DNA of 64,000 nucleotides from Pedobacter sp. UBA4863 (GTDB taxonomy: Bacteria; Bacteroidota; Bacteroidia; Sphingobacteriales; Sphingobacteriaceae): positions 87,205 through 151,204 of the forward strand of contig NZ_DHDZ01000033.1 of NCBI RefSeq assembly GCF_002399615.1, in the 5' to 3' direction. The notes under the pieces are model-generated. The model was not told where the DNA came from, made no database searches, and was given only the letters and a program-made list of their open reading frames with translations. Positions 1-8,222 of the stretch are shown here, piece after piece; within the stretch, counting starts at the first letter, position 1, and each line of letters begins with the position of its first letter. The translations under genes were made by a program, and so were the position numbers.

Positions 1-16
1 TTAAAACGCAAAGACT

Positions 17-235
17 ATGTTACTGGCAACACAGATGGAACGCTGCTTCTCCTTTACGGAAAGCAACACCGAAATAGAACTGGCAGACCCTTCTGCCACC
101 TACACCCCCGAAGGGGTACTCAACTTTTATTCACAGTCCTATCCGATACTCACCACAGCAAGGATTGTCGGCCCCGAAATTCGGGACGACAAGGTCTGCT
201 ACCGTTTTGAGACCACGATGGGAACAAAGGGATAG
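17..235 (+). CDS. PRTRC system protein C (ubiquitin-like)
   Basis: This is a 72-residue protein of the PRTRC C family, a beta-grasp, ubiquitin-like protein found in plasmids and integrative elements. The family pattern is visible: a short N-terminal strand ending in FSF, then VLNFYSQSYPILTTARI, the conserved VGPEI..DKVCYRF block, and the terminal GTKG. It is the first gene of the cluster C-F-B-ThiF, which is the usual order. The gene downstream begins within a few bases, so the cluster is probably one transcript. A ubiquitin-like protein beside an E1-like ThiF suggests a conjugation or sulfur-transfer pair, but no function is established for PRTRC that I can cite. The tail GTKG is not the classical di-glycine. 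Confidence 0.85.
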   Translation: MLLATQMERCFSFTESNTEIELADPSATYTPEGVLNFYSQSYPILTTARIVGPEIRDDKVCYRFETTMGTKG

Positions 236-238
236 ACA

Positions 239-409
239 ATGGAAAACAGGAACAGGATTATAAGGATTAAAAAAAAATCAAGGCAATGGGAACAGCAGCA
301 GCAATTTGCAGGCTATCTGCAAGACCTCGGAAAACTGCCCGATGCAGCGGAGGTGAAAAAGAACAGGCAGCGCAGCGCACCGCCACAGCTAACGGCAGTG
401 TTTTTCTGA
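239..409 (+). other. Out-of-frame coding segment, likely true N-terminus of PRTRC protein F
   Basis: An ATG lies 3 nt after the stop of PRTRC C and opens a 56-codon frame. Its codon choice and residue pattern look coding: a basic start (MENRNRIIRIKKKSRQW), then FAGYLQDLGKLPDAAEV. It stops at a TGA just after a T5 run (401-405). A -1 shift at that run would continue it smoothly into the frame of the next gene (..LTAVFF then LKHRFDTVW..). The overlapping start of the downstream frame (286-400) has an unnatural, Ala/Arg-rich sequence. This may be a sequencing or assembly indel, a real frameshift mutation, or less likely recoding. Confidence 0.5.
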
Positions 410-1398
410 AACACAGGTTCGACACCGTTTGGCTCACGCCACCCGATATGTCGGGAAGGCTCGAACGGGAGTTTTTCGGCTCGCTGCAAAACCTGTGCGA
501 CCTGTACCAAATCCCCCTGCCCGATGTGGCGCACCTCTCCTACCCGAAGAACATCGCCACCGCCTATGCCGCAGTAGCGGAATTACTGAAGGGGGAAAAG
601 TTCAGTGTCATCATCGGGCAGGACTACAGGCGCAGGGCGACCATCGCCACCACTCGGGAACTTGGGACGGGGCATTGCCTGTACTATATCCCTATCCGTC
701 CCCTTTGCCGTCTGATGGAAAGGGAGGCGGGAAGCAACTTGGTCAAATTGCTGCTTGAACTGTTCCGCTACCTCTACCATATCGTGGGCGTGCCCTACCA
801 TCGGAACGGCTATATCGGCTCGGTCTACGAAATGATGAACGAATGGGTGGAGGACGGTTGGGAGGATGGAGAATATACCGAACAGCAAAGGGCAGACCTA
901 CAGGAGTGCGATGCACAGGGAGAACTCCTTTGGGACTATCTCCGCACACCGTTCAGGAGCAGGCGGCTGCGCACAGCCATCAATGCCTGTTACCAAACGG
1001 GGCAGGCGGACGAAGTGCTTTTGGGAATAGCGGATGACCTGTTGCAGCTTGCCCTACAATATCCCAAGCGTTCCCTGTGCAGTAGCATCTGCAAAGACAT
1101 CGGGGGCTTGGACAGGGAACAGTTGGAGGAGGATGGGCAGATAATCCAGTTGGATATGTACGTGTCCTTTTACTGGAGCTGCTACGACAGCACCTACGAT
1201 AGCCTGTACGAATACGTCAATTCCTATTTTATGGAAATCGGCTACACGGACGAACCCAAGAGCATCCAGTGGTTCGACAAGCCACAGGAAAAAGATGCAC
1301 ACGGATTTGATTTTGAGCAAAGGATTTTTGAACTGCTGGACAGACTTACGGAACAGCTAAATATTTTGGACAATGAGGAACATCACCAAGACATTTGA
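286..1398 (+). CDS. PRTRC system protein F (N-terminus uncertain)
   Basis: The 370-residue product is assigned by position between PRTRC C and PRTRC B and by its size, which is right for PRTRC F. From about residue 40 onward it reads as a natural protein (HRFDTVWLTPPDMSGRL and onward), with an acidic C-terminal half rich in Tyr, Trp and Asp/Glu. No enzymatic motif is visible. Residues 1-38 read from the ATG at 286 look like a shadow frame. The real N-terminus is probably encoded in the frame starting at 239 and joined by a -1 shift near 405. The gene overlaps the next one by 26 bp, which implies coupled translation. The family has no known activity. Confidence 0.65.
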   Translation: MGTAAAICRLSARPRKTARCSGGEKEQAAQRTATANGSVFLKHRFDTVWLTPPDMSGRLEREFFGSLQNLCDLYQIPLPDVAHLSYPKNIATAYAAVAELLKGEKFSVIIGQDYRRRATIATTRELGTGHCLYYIPIRPLCRLMEREAGSNLVKLLLELFRYLYHIVGVPYHRNGYIGSVYEMMNEWVEDGWEDGEYTEQQRADLQECDAQGELLWDYLRTPFRSRRLRTAINACYQTGQADEVLLGIADDLLQLALQYPKRSLCSSICKDIGGLDREQLEEDGQIIQLDMYVSFYWSCYDSTYDSLYEYVNSYFMEIGYTDEPKSIQWFDKPQEKDAHGFDFEQRIFELLDRLTEQLNILDNEEHHQDI

Positions 1399-2077
1399 AC
1401 AGGAATACCTGCCAGTTAGGGCATTGCTCTTTTACGAGCAAAAGAACAGGGAGGACATCTATATCGAAAGCTACGATATTGCCCCCAATGGCAGCCCCAT
1501 CAATGCCCACCCATTGGGCAGCAGGGAAATACAGCGGTTGGCGGAAAAGTTCAAACAGGTGGGGCAGCTATCCACCAACTATCTTTTCCCAAAGGGGATG
1601 ATGCCCGAGAACGTGCTTTCGGTCAGCCCCTACGGCTCGGTAGTATGGTACACTCCTGCGCACGAGGTACAGCTTTACTTTATCGAAAGACTGGGCATCC
1701 CCTGTGGCATGGCGAAAGTTCCGCCATTGGTATGGAAAGCGGACAGGAAAAACCTGTACCTCTTTGCGCTCAGCAGGAACAAACGTCCCGAAAGGGATAC
1801 CCCACTCTGCCACGCCCCGTTGTTCAACATCTATAACGATGGGAAAATCTGCATGGGAACGGTGGATGTGGAAATAGACTCCAGTACCTATTTGCAGGAT
1901 TTTATCGGCACATGGCAGGACTACTTTTGGAACAGCTATTTCAGCCACCTTATTGGCAACCATAGCCCAGTAAAGGGCAACATCGTCCAGCTTTGGCAGC
2001 AGCAGGTCGAAACGGGCAGTAGTTTCCCGCTGAAGGTATTGCAGGCTACGGGCTTCACTCTTAAAAACTTGTTATGA
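1373..2077 (+). CDS. PRTRC system protein B
   Basis: The 234-residue protein matches PRTRC B in size and place: directly after F (26 bp overlap) and overlapping the ThiF gene by 4 bp (ATGA). Recognisable parts are the alpha/beta N-terminal region (ALLFYEQ..IYIESYDI), the central TNYLFPKGMMPENVLSV, and the C-terminal segment beginning LPLCHAPLFNIY-like (PLCHAPLFNIYNDGKICMG). The last part is a conserved signature in this family, where a Cys and His are followed by an Asn-rich turn. No catalytic role is assigned. Codon use is GC-rich, like the rest of the cluster and unlike the genes after 10 kb. Confidence 0.8.
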   Translation: MRNITKTFEQEYLPVRALLFYEQKNREDIYIESYDIAPNGSPINAHPLGSREIQRLAEKFKQVGQLSTNYLFPKGMMPENVLSVSPYGSVVWYTPAHEVQLYFIERLGIPCGMAKVPPLVWKADRKNLYLFALSRNKRPERDTPLCHAPLFNIYNDGKICMGTVDVEIDSSTYLQDFIGTWQDYFWNSYFSHLIGNHSPVKGNIVQLWQQQVETGSSFPLKVLQATGFTLKNLL

Positions 2078-2886
2078 TGGAAACGGCAACAGAAAAACAG
2101 AAGGTACATATCGTGGACAGCTACCTGCTCAATCCCACCAACCCTATTATCGTCAACCTTATCGGTGCGGGCGGCACGGGAAGCCAAGTGCTTGGCACAC
2201 TGGCAAAGACACATACCGCACTGCTCGAACTCGGACACCCTGGGCTGATGGTCAGGCTATTTGACGATGATGTCATCTCCCATGCCAACAGGGGAAGGCT
2301 GGCATTTACCGATGACGAGGTCGGATTGCATAAGTCCGTTGTCTTCATCAACCGTGTCAACCGATTTTTCGGGACGGACTGGAAAGCGGTAACGGCAAAA
2401 TTTGATGCGCAGGCAATAGCCGATAAAAAGGAACTGGCGATGGCGGAAATCACCATTTCCTGCGTGGACTCCGTAAAGGCTCGGTTCGACATTGCCGAGA
2501 TACTCGGAAGGTACAAAAAGGACATACAAAGGCATTCACCCAAATATTGGATAGACTACGGGAACGCTAGGGACACGGGGCAGGTATTGCTCGCTACGGT
2601 GGGTAGGATAAAGCAGCCAAATAGCCAAAAATATCAGACCGTCCCCGACATGCGTTTTGTGACCGAGGAATATGGCGACCTGCTAAGGGCATCCGAATCA
2701 GCGGACAATATGCCTAGCTGCTCGGTAGCCGAAGCACTCGGCAAACAGGACTTGTTCATCAACCCCACATTGGCGCAGCTTGGCGGTTCTCTGCTCTGGC
2801 AGATGTTCCGTGAGGGAATGTTGTTCAATAAAGGATTCTTCCACAACCTCAAGACATTCAGGACACAGCCGATACCAGTTGCATAG
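2074..2886 (+). CDS. PRTRC system ThiF family protein (E1-like)
   Basis: The 270-residue protein has the E1/ThiF/MoeB fold. An N-terminal nucleotide-binding loop (NLIGAGGTGSQVL, about residues 29-41) is followed by the acidic FDDDVIS segment that normally binds ribose/Mg, then NRGRLAF with the conserved Asn-Arg. The cysteine in DNMPSCSVAEAL (about residue 216) is a candidate for a thioester or zinc function. Such proteins adenylate the C-terminus of ubiquitin-like partners, and here the likely partner is PRTRC C, three genes upstream. Two in-frame ATGs begin the gene. It is the last gene of the cluster and is followed by a GC-rich hairpin. Confidence 0.85.
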   Translation: MMETATEKQKVHIVDSYLLNPTNPIIVNLIGAGGTGSQVLGTLAKTHTALLELGHPGLMVRLFDDDVISHANRGRLAFTDDEVGLHKSVVFINRVNRFFGTDWKAVTAKFDAQAIADKKELAMAEITISCVDSVKARFDIAEILGRYKKDIQRHSPKYWIDYGNARDTGQVLLATVGRIKQPNSQKYQTVPDMRFVTEEYGDLLRASESADNMPSCSVAEALGKQDLFINPTLAQLGGSLLWQMFREGMLFNKGFFHNLKTFRTQPIPVA

Positions 2887-2894
2887 CCTTCCCA

Positions 2895-2921
2895 AAGCGC
2901 CCACAAGGGGCGCTTCTTTCT
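2895..2921 (+). terminator. Likely rho-independent terminator of the PRTRC cluster
   Basis: An 8-bp GC-rich stem (AAGCGCCC / GGGCGCTT, tetraloop-sized gap) lies 9 nt after the ThiF stop and is followed by a pyrimidine-rich CTTTCTTTG tract. The U-tract is interrupted, so strength is uncertain. Confidence 0.55.
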
Positions 2922-3014
2922 TTGTCAGGCGCAGCAAAGAAAGAAGCAAAGAAACGCTGTAGTGTATAGATGAAATAAGTGATTATAAGATTCACCATAT
3001 CATCAACCCGCTTA

Positions 3015-4928
3015 TTATTGTTTGACAATTTTATAGAAGAATTGCCCATTGATCCTCAAAAGGTTTATTCCATTCGGGAGCATCGAAATATCGAAAATAT
3101 GTTCCATTTCATTTCCCATCACCTCACTGATTAAAACCCTTCCCGCCATATCAATTACCTCAATTTTTGTAATCGGTTCTGAAGATGTAAGCTTTACCAT
3201 ATCAGATGCTGGATTTGGCATAATATCAATTCTGAAAATCTTGCTAAACCCTGGAACATTGGTCGCCCATGCCGTATCAATATTTGAATAGGTGCGATTA
3301 TAGACCACGCCATTAATAATGCATGGATTGGAAAGTTCTGCTTCTATGCGGTATCGATTGTTGCCAGAAGGAAGAAAGCTATCGACAAACGTTGTATCCA
3401 GGCCACTTATTAGAAAACTTGCAATGGTCTGAAAGGAGCCGTTGTTGTTACTTCTTCTCACATGATAGACTGGATTTACAATTCCCTCATAAGCATTCCA
3501 CGTCAGGGAAGCCATTCCTCCCGGCACATGGGAATAGTTAACCCTGACTGGCCTGAATGCCGGTGATGTGGATATATCAGTTGATCCCCCGCAACTATCA
3601 AAGGTAGACAGCTTATATCTAAAGGGCTGACCTTGTTGCGAAGCTGATGCATCGATATAGGAACCTACATTTCCCATCGCATTTGCGATCTGTATAAAGT
3701 TTCCATTCTGTTCCCTGAAAAGCCTGAAAGAATCTATGTTCTGATAGGAACTGGCGTCCCAAATCAAGGTATTGTTGCCTGTAACCGTATCCGTTGTTAC
3801 CAAACACAGACTAGCAGTAGTCTGTTGTGGACAATTGAAGGTCATCACCGTAGCATACCAGCCATTATTGGATATTCCTGTTGAGTCTTGGTAACATATA
3901 AAAAGTGACCCGAGCTTACTGATTGTAAACACCATTTCACTAGCGTTGCCATTAGTAAATGTCCGACGTCCTACAGGCTTCCAAATCCCATTGCTATATC
4001 TAACTACCGTTGCCTTATAGCCGAAATTGCGTTCGGTAAAAGACATAAATGGTGTTCCGTCAGGGTCTATGGCAATTGTCGGTTTATAGGTAGTATCAAT
4101 AGGGATTTCAGTACCGCCAACATATGACCAGGACAAGCCATTATATCTCATTACGCCAGAGCGTAGTTTATTGTCAGCTTCCAAAAAACCAACATAGGGA
4201 CTTCCATCTGGATGTATTGCCAGTGAAATAAATATGGAATTATTTGGAGAAAATCTTGGGATGCCGACCTGAACCCAACTGTTACCGTCAAATTTTTTCA
4301 CCGAAACCTTTGATGTACCAAGTAAACTCTCATGATATGCTACATAAGGGGTGTTCTGATGATCGAATTTAATATCCACATCATTTGCAGTTCCAGCAGA
4401 CATGCCGGGTATTCCTACCAGTACCCAGTTGGTTCCGTCAAATTTCATAACCGATGGTTGTGAATTAGTAGTACCATCGATGAATACGATGTATGGTACA
4501 CCACCGGTATCTAATGTCAGTTTAAGTCCACCGGCTGAATTAGGGGTAAATCTTTCCGTCCCAACCGTAGTCCAGCTACTACCGTTAAATTTCTTTACGG
4601 TAGCTCTTGTAGTCACAGTTCCTTCTGGATAGCCAACATAAATATTGTCGTTCTTATCAACTGCTATTGAACTGCTCAAAAACTGGTCAAATGAAAACCC
4701 TCTGTTACCTACGACAACCCAGTTAGCTCCATTAAACTTCATAACAGTTGCCAAATTATTGATACCGCCATCTGAAAAGGCTACATAGGGCGTTCCCATC
4801 TTATCCGTAGCAATTGATTGGGCCCTTATAATATTTGGAGAAAATGTTCGGTTGCCTAACAGGGACCATTGTGCAATTGAGGTAATGTGTACAAGCAATA
4901 CGAACACTAATAGTAGTGATTTTTTCAT
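3015..4928 (-). CDS. Secreted beta-propeller-like protein with T9SS sorting domain
   Basis: The start is set at the MKKSLLLVFVLL signal peptide (cleavage after SIAQ). An upstream in-frame ATG would add 51 residues of non-coding character. The mature protein has about seven repeats of roughly 50 residues, each with a kernel like VMKFNGANWVVVG followed by ..TPYVAF.., consistent with a beta-propeller. Two Fn3-like segments follow. The last ~75 residues form a T9SS type A sorting domain (MPNPASD..KIEVIDMAGR..LPNGINLLRI) ending in KIVKQ. It is therefore exported across the outer membrane and probably surface-bound. It stands alone on the minus strand between the PRTRC cluster and the mobilization genes, an unusual cargo for an ICE. 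Ligand unknown. Confidence 0.8.
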   Translation of the reverse strand: MKKSLLLVFVLLVHITSIAQWSLLGNRTFSPNIIRAQSIATDKMGTPYVAFSDGGINNLATVMKFNGANWVVVGNRGFSFDQFLSSSIAVDKNDNIYVGYPEGTVTTRATVKKFNGSSWTTVGTERFTPNSAGGLKLTLDTGGVPYIVFIDGTTNSQPSVMKFDGTNWVLVGIPGMSAGTANDVDIKFDHQNTPYVAYHESLLGTSKVSVKKFDGNSWVQVGIPRFSPNNSIFISLAIHPDGSPYVGFLEADNKLRSGVMRYNGLSWSYVGGTEIPIDTTYKPTIAIDPDGTPFMSFTERNFGYKATVVRYSNGIWKPVGRRTFTNGNASEMVFTISKLGSLFICYQDSTGISNNGWYATVMTFNCPQQTTASLCLVTTDTVTGNNTLIWDASSYQNIDSFRLFREQNGNFIQIANAMGNVGSYIDASASQQGQPFRYKLSTFDSCGGSTDISTSPAFRPVRVNYSHVPGGMASLTWNAYEGIVNPVYHVRRSNNNGSFQTIASFLISGLDTTFVDSFLPSGNNRYRIEAELSNPCIINGVVYNRTYSNIDTAWATNVPGFSKIFRIDIMPNPASDMVKLTSSEPITKIEVIDMAGRVLISEVMGNEMEHIFDISMLPNGINLLRINGQFFYKIVKQ

Positions 4929-5083
4929 GATGATTTTTTTAGATGATGATGAACTGAAATTAGGATGAAATTTGATAAGTGGAATGATGAGAGATGTTAA
5001 TTGGCAGTTAATGAGCCAAACTGCAACATGTACAGAATTGTTTAAAAAAGAACGGTCGGCACTTTGCCGACCGAACATCAAAA

Positions 5084-5359
5084 TTAAAGAGACTTCAGTT
5101 TTTCACTGAACTCTTTCAGTCCCGATTTTGCAAGCAAATCCTCCGCTATGGTACTGATCAATTCAACTTCTGCTTTCTGCAATGCCTGCAACAATGCTGG
5201 TCGATCATTGCCCTTTGCACCAAGACCGTATTCAATAATTGCGCTTACGATCAACACATTCTTTCTTGAAATTTTCAGATCGACTTTTACAGCCTCGTTC
5301 ATACCTGGGATACTCATTATCGTATCCATCCATTTCACCGCATCTTTTTGTTCCATCAT
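5084..5359 (-). CDS. Hypothetical small alpha-helical protein
   Basis: The 91-residue product begins at tandem ATGs (MMEQKDAVKWM). A TTG ten codons upstream is less likely. It is highly charged and predicted to be mostly helical (ALLQALQKAEVELISTIAEDLLAKSG), with no signal peptide, no membrane segment and no motif I recognise. It lies just upstream of the T9SS protein on the same strand, with a 155-nt gap, so co-transcription is possible. It is diverged from the primase-like gene on the other side. It could be a small cytoplasmic structural or regulatory protein of the element. Confidence 0.55.
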   Translation of the reverse strand: MMEQKDAVKWMDTIMSIPGMNEAVKVDLKISRKNVLIVSAIIEYGLGAKGNDRPALLQALQKAEVELISTIAEDLLAKSGLKEFSEKLKSL

Positions 5360-5493
5360 CTTTAGGTATTTTAATTTTAAACTGTCCAAATTTATTTAGC
5401 CTATCCGTATTGCACATAGTCAAAATTTGGTCGTGTTAATGCAATCAATTGGCATTTGTATAGTTTTGTACCAATCAGTAAAGCGAGGGGATT

Positions 5494-6363
5494 ATGAAAC
5501 ATTGGGAACGGGAAGAGATTGATGACATTCGGAATAGGGATATTGTTTCCTACCTGAACATGATTGGGCATTTACCCGAAAAGTTAAACAGGTCATCCTA
5601 TTGGTACCTTTCTCCTTTGAGAAATGAAAACACGGCATCGTTCAAGGTAGACCAAAAGCTAAATAGATGGTATGACTTTGGCACTAGAGAAGGCGGCGAT
5701 ATGATAGACCTTATCCTTCGTCTAAAAGAGTGGACATTTACCCAGCTCATGGAAAGCGAGAATCCATTTGACGGAAAAACTATCCAACAAAACTCTACTG
5801 AAATATCTTCTGAACAAGTTCCAAAAATCTTAATAGAAAAAGTATCAGAACTCTCCTACCCAAGTCTTAAAAAGTATCTCGAAGAACGGGGAATTTCATG
5901 GAAGGTCGCCAGGCTATTCTGTGCACAGGTTAATTTTGAACTCTACGAAAAGAAATACTTCGCCATTGGCTTTCCCAATGACCTTGGAGGATATGAGCTG
6001 CGCAGTAGCTTTTTCAAGTGGGCAAGCAGTCCTAAAACAGTGACGAGGTTTCTGAATGGTTCAAAAAGACTATCAGTTTTTGAAGGCTTCTTTGATTTCC
6101 TTTCCCATGCTACAAATCTCGGAGAGGACGAACTTGACAAAGGCGATTATCTTATCCTCAATTCCATCTCGTTCATCAATGAACAAATAGAATTTATGGA
6201 CGGTTACGAAAATGTAGACCTATATCTGGACAGGGATGAAACCGGACAAATTTGCAGCCGGGAATTGGAACAGGCAAATGAACGGTATTCGGATAAAAGC
6301 ACAATGTATTCTGGCTTCAAGGATCTGAATGAATGGTGGATATCGAAAGTTAATATGAGTTGA
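5494..6363 (+). CDS. CHC2/TOPRIM primase-like mobilization protein
   Basis: The 289-residue protein resembles the short DnaG-like proteins found beside mob genes in Bacteroidota elements. Residues about 10-80 align by eye to the CHC2 zinc-finger region (YLSPLRNENTASFKVD corresponds to the CPFHxExTPSF motif of primases, then WYDFGTREGGDMIDLI). The cysteine and histidine positions are replaced, so zinc binding is probably lost. A TOPRIM-like domain follows, with the glutamate in SVFEGFFDF and the acidic motif LYLDRDETG. It probably makes or supports priming on transferred single-stranded DNA. It sits directly before the proposed oriT and mobA. Confidence 0.7.
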   Translation: MKHWEREEIDDIRNRDIVSYLNMIGHLPEKLNRSSYWYLSPLRNENTASFKVDQKLNRWYDFGTREGGDMIDLILRLKEWTFTQLMESENPFDGKTIQQNSTEISSEQVPKILIEKVSELSYPSLKKYLEERGISWKVARLFCAQVNFELYEKKYFAIGFPNDLGGYELRSSFFKWASSPKTVTRFLNGSKRLSVFEGFFDFLSHATNLGEDELDKGDYLILNSISFINEQIEFMDGYENVDLYLDRDETGQICSRELEQANERYSDKSTMYSGFKDLNEWWISKVNMS

Positions 6364-6439
6364 CATAAAATAATACCAAAGACGGCTTACAGGCAGTTAT
6401 GATATTTTTACGACAATAGGAATATCCCTCTGATTGTCT

Positions 6440-6510
6440 AAAGGGGATTGCAGGGTGTTTTTGCAATCCGCAAGATGTACTGTTGTTAAACAACAGAAAT
6501 CTTGCCCACC
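6440..6510 (+). other. oriT: Putative origin of transfer (nested palindromes)
   Basis: In the 200-bp gap directly upstream of mobA there are two hairpins. The first is GGATTGCA (6445-6452) with TGCAATCC (6462-6469). The second is nested: GCAAGAT (6470-6476) pairs with ATCTTGC (6499-6505), and inside it CTGTTGTT (6480-6487) pairs perfectly with AACAACAG (6489-6496) around a single A. GC-rich sequence (CCCACCGGCCACTCGG) follows, where a nick site could lie. Position next to relaxase genes supports oriT. The nick position is not determinable from the sequence. Confidence 0.5.
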
Positions 6511-6569
6511 GGCCACTCGGAACTCGTTAGTGGGATTTGAATGAATTTGGTAAGTGAAATAGATAAGTG

Positions 6570-6950
6570 ATGGAAGGAAAAAACCAGAGAAATCGGATAG
6601 TCGGGGTTAGGCTGACTTTAGTGGAATTTGAAAAGATTGAAAAAAAATGGAAGGCTAGCAATTGCAGAAAATTAAGTGATTTCATTCGCAAAATGATCTT
6701 CCAAAAACCTATCGTTGCCAGCTACCGGAATAAGTCTATGGACGACTTTATGGCAGAAGCAATCAGGCTAAGATCGGAACTTAACGGCATTGGCAACAAC
6801 TTTAACCAGCTTGTCAAAAAGCTGCACATGACTCCTAGGACCGAGGGTATCGAAAAGCTTTTGGTCAGTTATGAACTCGACAAAAGATCACTGCTCAGGC
6901 ACATCGAAAAGATACAGTTGTTCATCGAGGAACAGGGAGCGAAATGGTAG
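6570..6950 (+). CDS. mobA: Mobilization accessory protein MobA (MobC/relaxosome family)
   Basis: The ~126-residue protein matches the relaxosome accessory family of Bacteroidota elements. It has an N-terminal ribbon-helix-helix-like segment (RIVGVRLTLVEFEKIEKKW), then LSDFIRKMIF, then the family core RSELNGIGNNFNQLVKKLH near residues 70-90. Such proteins bind oriT and help the relaxase nick. A GTG codon lies one codon before the chosen ATG. The gene overlaps mobB by 7 nt, which indicates coupled translation. In Bacteroidota nomenclature this place in the operon is called mobA or bmgB; some databases call the family MobC. Confidence 0.8.
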   Translation: MEGKNQRNRIVGVRLTLVEFEKIEKKWKASNCRKLSDFIRKMIFQKPIVASYRNKSMDDFMAEAIRLRSELNGIGNNFNQLVKKLHMTPRTEGIEKLLVSYELDKRSLLRHIEKIQLFIEEQGAKW

Positions 6951-8203
6951 CCAGGATCAGCATCAAGGATGCCTTGAACGACAACTTTTTCTATAACGAA
7001 AACAAGATCGGAAAGGGCGAAGCCATTGGGTTATTGGCAGCCAATTTCCACACCGAATTTGAACGGCTAAGTTCCCGCCAAAGGCTACGTACATTGGAGA
7101 ACTTTGTAGCAATGAACAGCCGTATTAAAGTGAACAGCGTGCATGTTTCTTTGAACTTTGATCCATCGGAAAAGCTCTCTGATGACAAGCTAAAAGAGAT
7201 ATCGAAACAGTACATGGAACGCATTGGTTTTGGTAGGCAGCCGTACCTGGTCTATAGACATTTTGATGCCGGACATCCGCACGTCCATATCCTTTCTGTA
7301 AAGGTAAATTTAGAAGGTAAGGGAATGGACACCCACCTTATCGGAAAGAGATTTTCCGAACCGGCAAGAAAGGCTATAGAAGAACAATATGGACTTGTAA
7401 AAGCTGAAGGTAGAAAAGAGGAAATTTATAATCTTAAATCTGCTTATTCCCAAAAGATCGATTACGGGAAAATGGAAAGCCGTAAGGCCATTGCCGTAGT
7501 TCTATCCAATGTGCTGAACACCTATAACTATACCTCCATTGCAGAACTGAATGCGGTGCTTAACTTGTACAACGTGACTGCCGACAGGTGCAGGGAAACA
7601 TCAATGGTCTACAGGTTTGGTGGCCTGCTCTATAGGATACTGGACGGAGAGGGCAAACCAGTAGGTGTCCCCATCAAGGCCAGCAGGTTTGGTCAGCGCC
7701 CTACCCTTGAATATCTGGAGTCCATGTTTGAAAAGAACAGGGCGAACAGGGCAAGGTTTAGATCACCTCTTAAGCATACGATAGACCGCTATTTTACCAA
7801 CAACAGTTCACCAAATTTCAACGCCCTGTCTGCCTATCTGAAAAGCGCGGGAATAGATATAATCCTACGAACCAGTGCGAAGGGACAGGTTTATGGATTG
7901 ACCTATGTTGACCACAAAAGGAAAGTGGCACTGAAAGGCAGTGAACTTGGAAAGCCATATAGTGCAAAAGGTATCCTGGAAAGATGCAGTTCCGGTACTG
8001 CAAAACAAAACCAATATCAATCAGCAAATGTAAACAACCAAGGTTTGGGTGCAGTTGTTGGGAGTCCAGATCAACAACTGCAACATTCAATCGGGAATAA
8101 TCTCATCGACCTATTGACACAATCTGAACACACTTACAATCCAACCCCTTATGAGCTAAAGGGAAAAAAGAAAAAGAAACGCAGGAAACAGTCCAACGAT
8201 TAA
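6944..8203 (+). CDS. mobB: Relaxase / mobilization nuclease MobB
   Basis: The 419-residue protein is a relaxase that nicks and covalently binds oriT DNA to start transfer. The metal-binding three-histidine motif is present as HFDAGHPHVHIL (about residues 105-113), and an N-terminal tyrosine in FFYNENKIGKGEA (about residue 18) is a good candidate for the nucleophile. The C-terminal end is very basic (GKKKKKRRKQ). It lies between the accessory gene mobA (overlap) and the coupling protein gene (19-nt gap), a full mobABC operon. Length and motifs look intact, so the element may still be mobilizable. Confidence 0.85.
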   Translation: MVARISIKDALNDNFFYNENKIGKGEAIGLLAANFHTEFERLSSRQRLRTLENFVAMNSRIKVNSVHVSLNFDPSEKLSDDKLKEISKQYMERIGFGRQPYLVYRHFDAGHPHVHILSVKVNLEGKGMDTHLIGKRFSEPARKAIEEQYGLVKAEGRKEEIYNLKSAYSQKIDYGKMESRKAIAVVLSNVLNTYNYTSIAELNAVLNLYNVTADRCRETSMVYRFGGLLYRILDGEGKPVGVPIKASRFGQRPTLEYLESMFEKNRANRARFRSPLKHTIDRYFTNNSSPNFNALSAYLKSAGIDIILRTSAKGQVYGLTYVDHKRKVALKGSELGKPYSAKGILERCSSGTAKQNQYQSANVNNQGLGAVVGSPDQQLQHSIGNNLIDLLTQSEHTYNPTPYELKGKKKKKRRKQSND

Positions 8204-8222
8204 CAATTAAACACAAAAGGAT

